Position numbers and translations under genes: made by a program. The notes beneath the pieces were generated by a model, which was not told where the DNA came from, did not search any database, and worked only from the letters and a program-made list of their open reading frames with translations. Shown here piece by piece: positions 40,070-40,538 of a stretch of DNA of 40,538 bases. Within the stretch, counting starts at the first letter, position 1. The number at the start of each line of letters is the position of its first letter. This DNA is from a virus, in the IMG/VR virus record IMGVR_UViG_3300009124_001346, positions 1 through 40,538 of that record; one strand, given 5' to 3'.

Positions 40070-40249
40070 ATGGGTATGAGATTTAACGCATCAGATATTT
40101 ACCGTTTAATCAAAGCATGTGAGACTTATCAGGAAAAAACTGGTTCGGAATATATGTGGGATGAATATTCTGAAGTCATTAAAAAATTAAACCATTACAA
40201 GCATGAATACTTGCTTGAAAATGAGGAAATCGAAACAAATACAAGATAA
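40070..40249 (+). CDS. Small helical protein, 59 aa, function unknown
   Basis: The ATG at 40070 opens a 59-residue frame: MGMRFNASDIYRLIKACETY, then QEKTGSEYMWDEYSEVIKKL and NHYKHEYLLENEEIETNTR, ending TAA. It reads as two amphipathic helices, acidic at the C-terminus. A second ATG two codons on (40076) is an equally good start. It lies between the DUF6321-like gene and petE. The coding pattern (regular helix periodicity, no rare runs) supports it as real, but there is no recognised family. The upstream TATAAT/palindrome may drive it. Confidence 0.6.
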   Translation: MGMRFNASDIYRLIKACETYQEKTGSEYMWDEYSEVIKKLNHYKHEYLLENEEIETNTR

Positions 40250-40266
40250 AAATATTGTAAATATAC

Positions 40267-40279
40267 CTACATATTGTAG
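40267..40279. promoter_or_regulatory. Inverted repeat upstream of petE
   Basis: CTACA-TAT-TGTAG (40267-40279) is a perfect 5-bp inverted repeat 14 nt before the petE ATG. It could be a regulatory site or a hairpin near the ribosome-binding region. No consensus promoter was found with it. Confidence 0.3.
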
Positions 40280-40293
40280 TTGATAAAACTACT

Positions 40294-40538
40294 ATGAAAG
40301 TTTTAATTGCATTATTGATTTCACTCTTTATTGCTGCTCCAGTGTGGGCAGTGGATGTATCAATGGGTGCTGGTGGCAACCTAGTATTTGAACCAAACGA
40401 GATCTCAATCTCTGCAGGCGATACGGTCCACTTCATCAATGAAGCATTACCTCCACATAACATTATTGTAGAAGGTCGTGCAGATCTTTCCAGAGAAGCA
40501 CTATTGTTTGCTCCTGGAGAAACACAAGATGTTGTATT
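40294..40538 (+). CDS. petE: Plastocyanin precursor, 3'-truncated by window edge
   Basis: The visible 81 residues are MKVLIALLISLFIAAPVWAV, a Sec signal peptide with an AxA-type cleavage site (VWA, then VDVSMGAGG), followed by the mature start LVFEPNEISISAGDTVHFIN and the copper-site strand EALPPHNIIVEG, whose His is the first copper ligand of plastocyanins. The Cys-His-Met cluster would lie beyond the window. Plastocyanin carries electrons from cytochrome b6f to photosystem I. Phage copies are known from Synechococcus cyanomyoviruses as auxiliary photosynthesis genes, thought to sustain electron flow during infection. It is targeted to the thylakoid lumen by the signal. No clear promoter; an inverted repeat precedes it. 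Confidence 0.92.
   Translation, partial: MKVLIALLISLFIAAPVWAVDVSMGAGGNLVFEPNEISISAGDTVHFINEALPPHNIIVEGRADLSREALLFAPGETQDVV

Overview
The window is part of the late structural region of a T4-like marine cyanophage (cyanomyovirus). The best anchors are recognisable homologues of T4 gp13, gp14, gp15 and gp16 in T4 order at 36.3-39.2 kb. Other support comes from fibre and baseplate families typical of cyanophages, T4-type late promoters (TATAAATA) in front of many genes, AT-rich DNA, very tight packing, and a plastocyanin gene (petE) at the right edge. PetE points to a photosynthetic host, most likely marine Synechococcus; that host call is inference.

Layout. (1) 1-8.9 kb: the 3' part of a large baseplate/structural protein, a small coiled-coil protein, a tail fibre, and four further virion or small proteins, closed by a Rho-independent terminator. 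(2) 9.0-14.3 kb: one giant 1788-residue repeat protein. (3) 14.4-18.5 kb: an Mtd-N-like protein, a small protein and a 1091-residue fibre with carbohydrate-binding-like and beta-helix-like parts, closed by a terminator. (4) 18.6-22.9 kb: two small structural proteins, three tandem paralogues with exceptionally high cysteine content, and an acidic protein of unknown role, closed by a terminator. (5) 22.98-29.98 kb: a sugar-metabolism island. It holds a GT9-like glycosyltransferase, two tandem NodU/CmcH-type O-carbamoyltransferases, an HldC-like adenylyltransferase, an HldA-like PfkB kinase, a HAD phosphatase, a cupin and, on the opposite strand, an HldD-like epimerase. (6) 30.0-36.3 kb: a fibre-like protein and a 1684-residue structural protein. 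(7) 36.3-39.2 kb: neck, tail-completion and small terminase genes, translationally coupled. (8) 39.2-40.5 kb: three small genes and the start of petE, where gp17 follows gp16 directly in T4.

The main point is region 5. Together the genes look like the nucleotide-activation and epimerisation half of ADP-L-glycero-D-manno-heptose synthesis, plus a heptosyltransferase-like enzyme and two carbamoyltransferases. The phage may therefore make and attach a carbamoylated heptose, either to host surface polysaccharide (remodelling or superinfection exclusion) or to its own fibres. The island sits between tail-fibre genes, and hldD has its own late-promoter-like element, so it is probably expressed with the virion genes. 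A strong intrinsic terminator for the plus-strand island appears to be written into the antisense of the hldD coding sequence.

No stretch longer than about 300 bases lacks a gene. No tRNA, CRISPR array or insertion sequence was seen. All assignments are by eye from motifs and synteny; no search was run.
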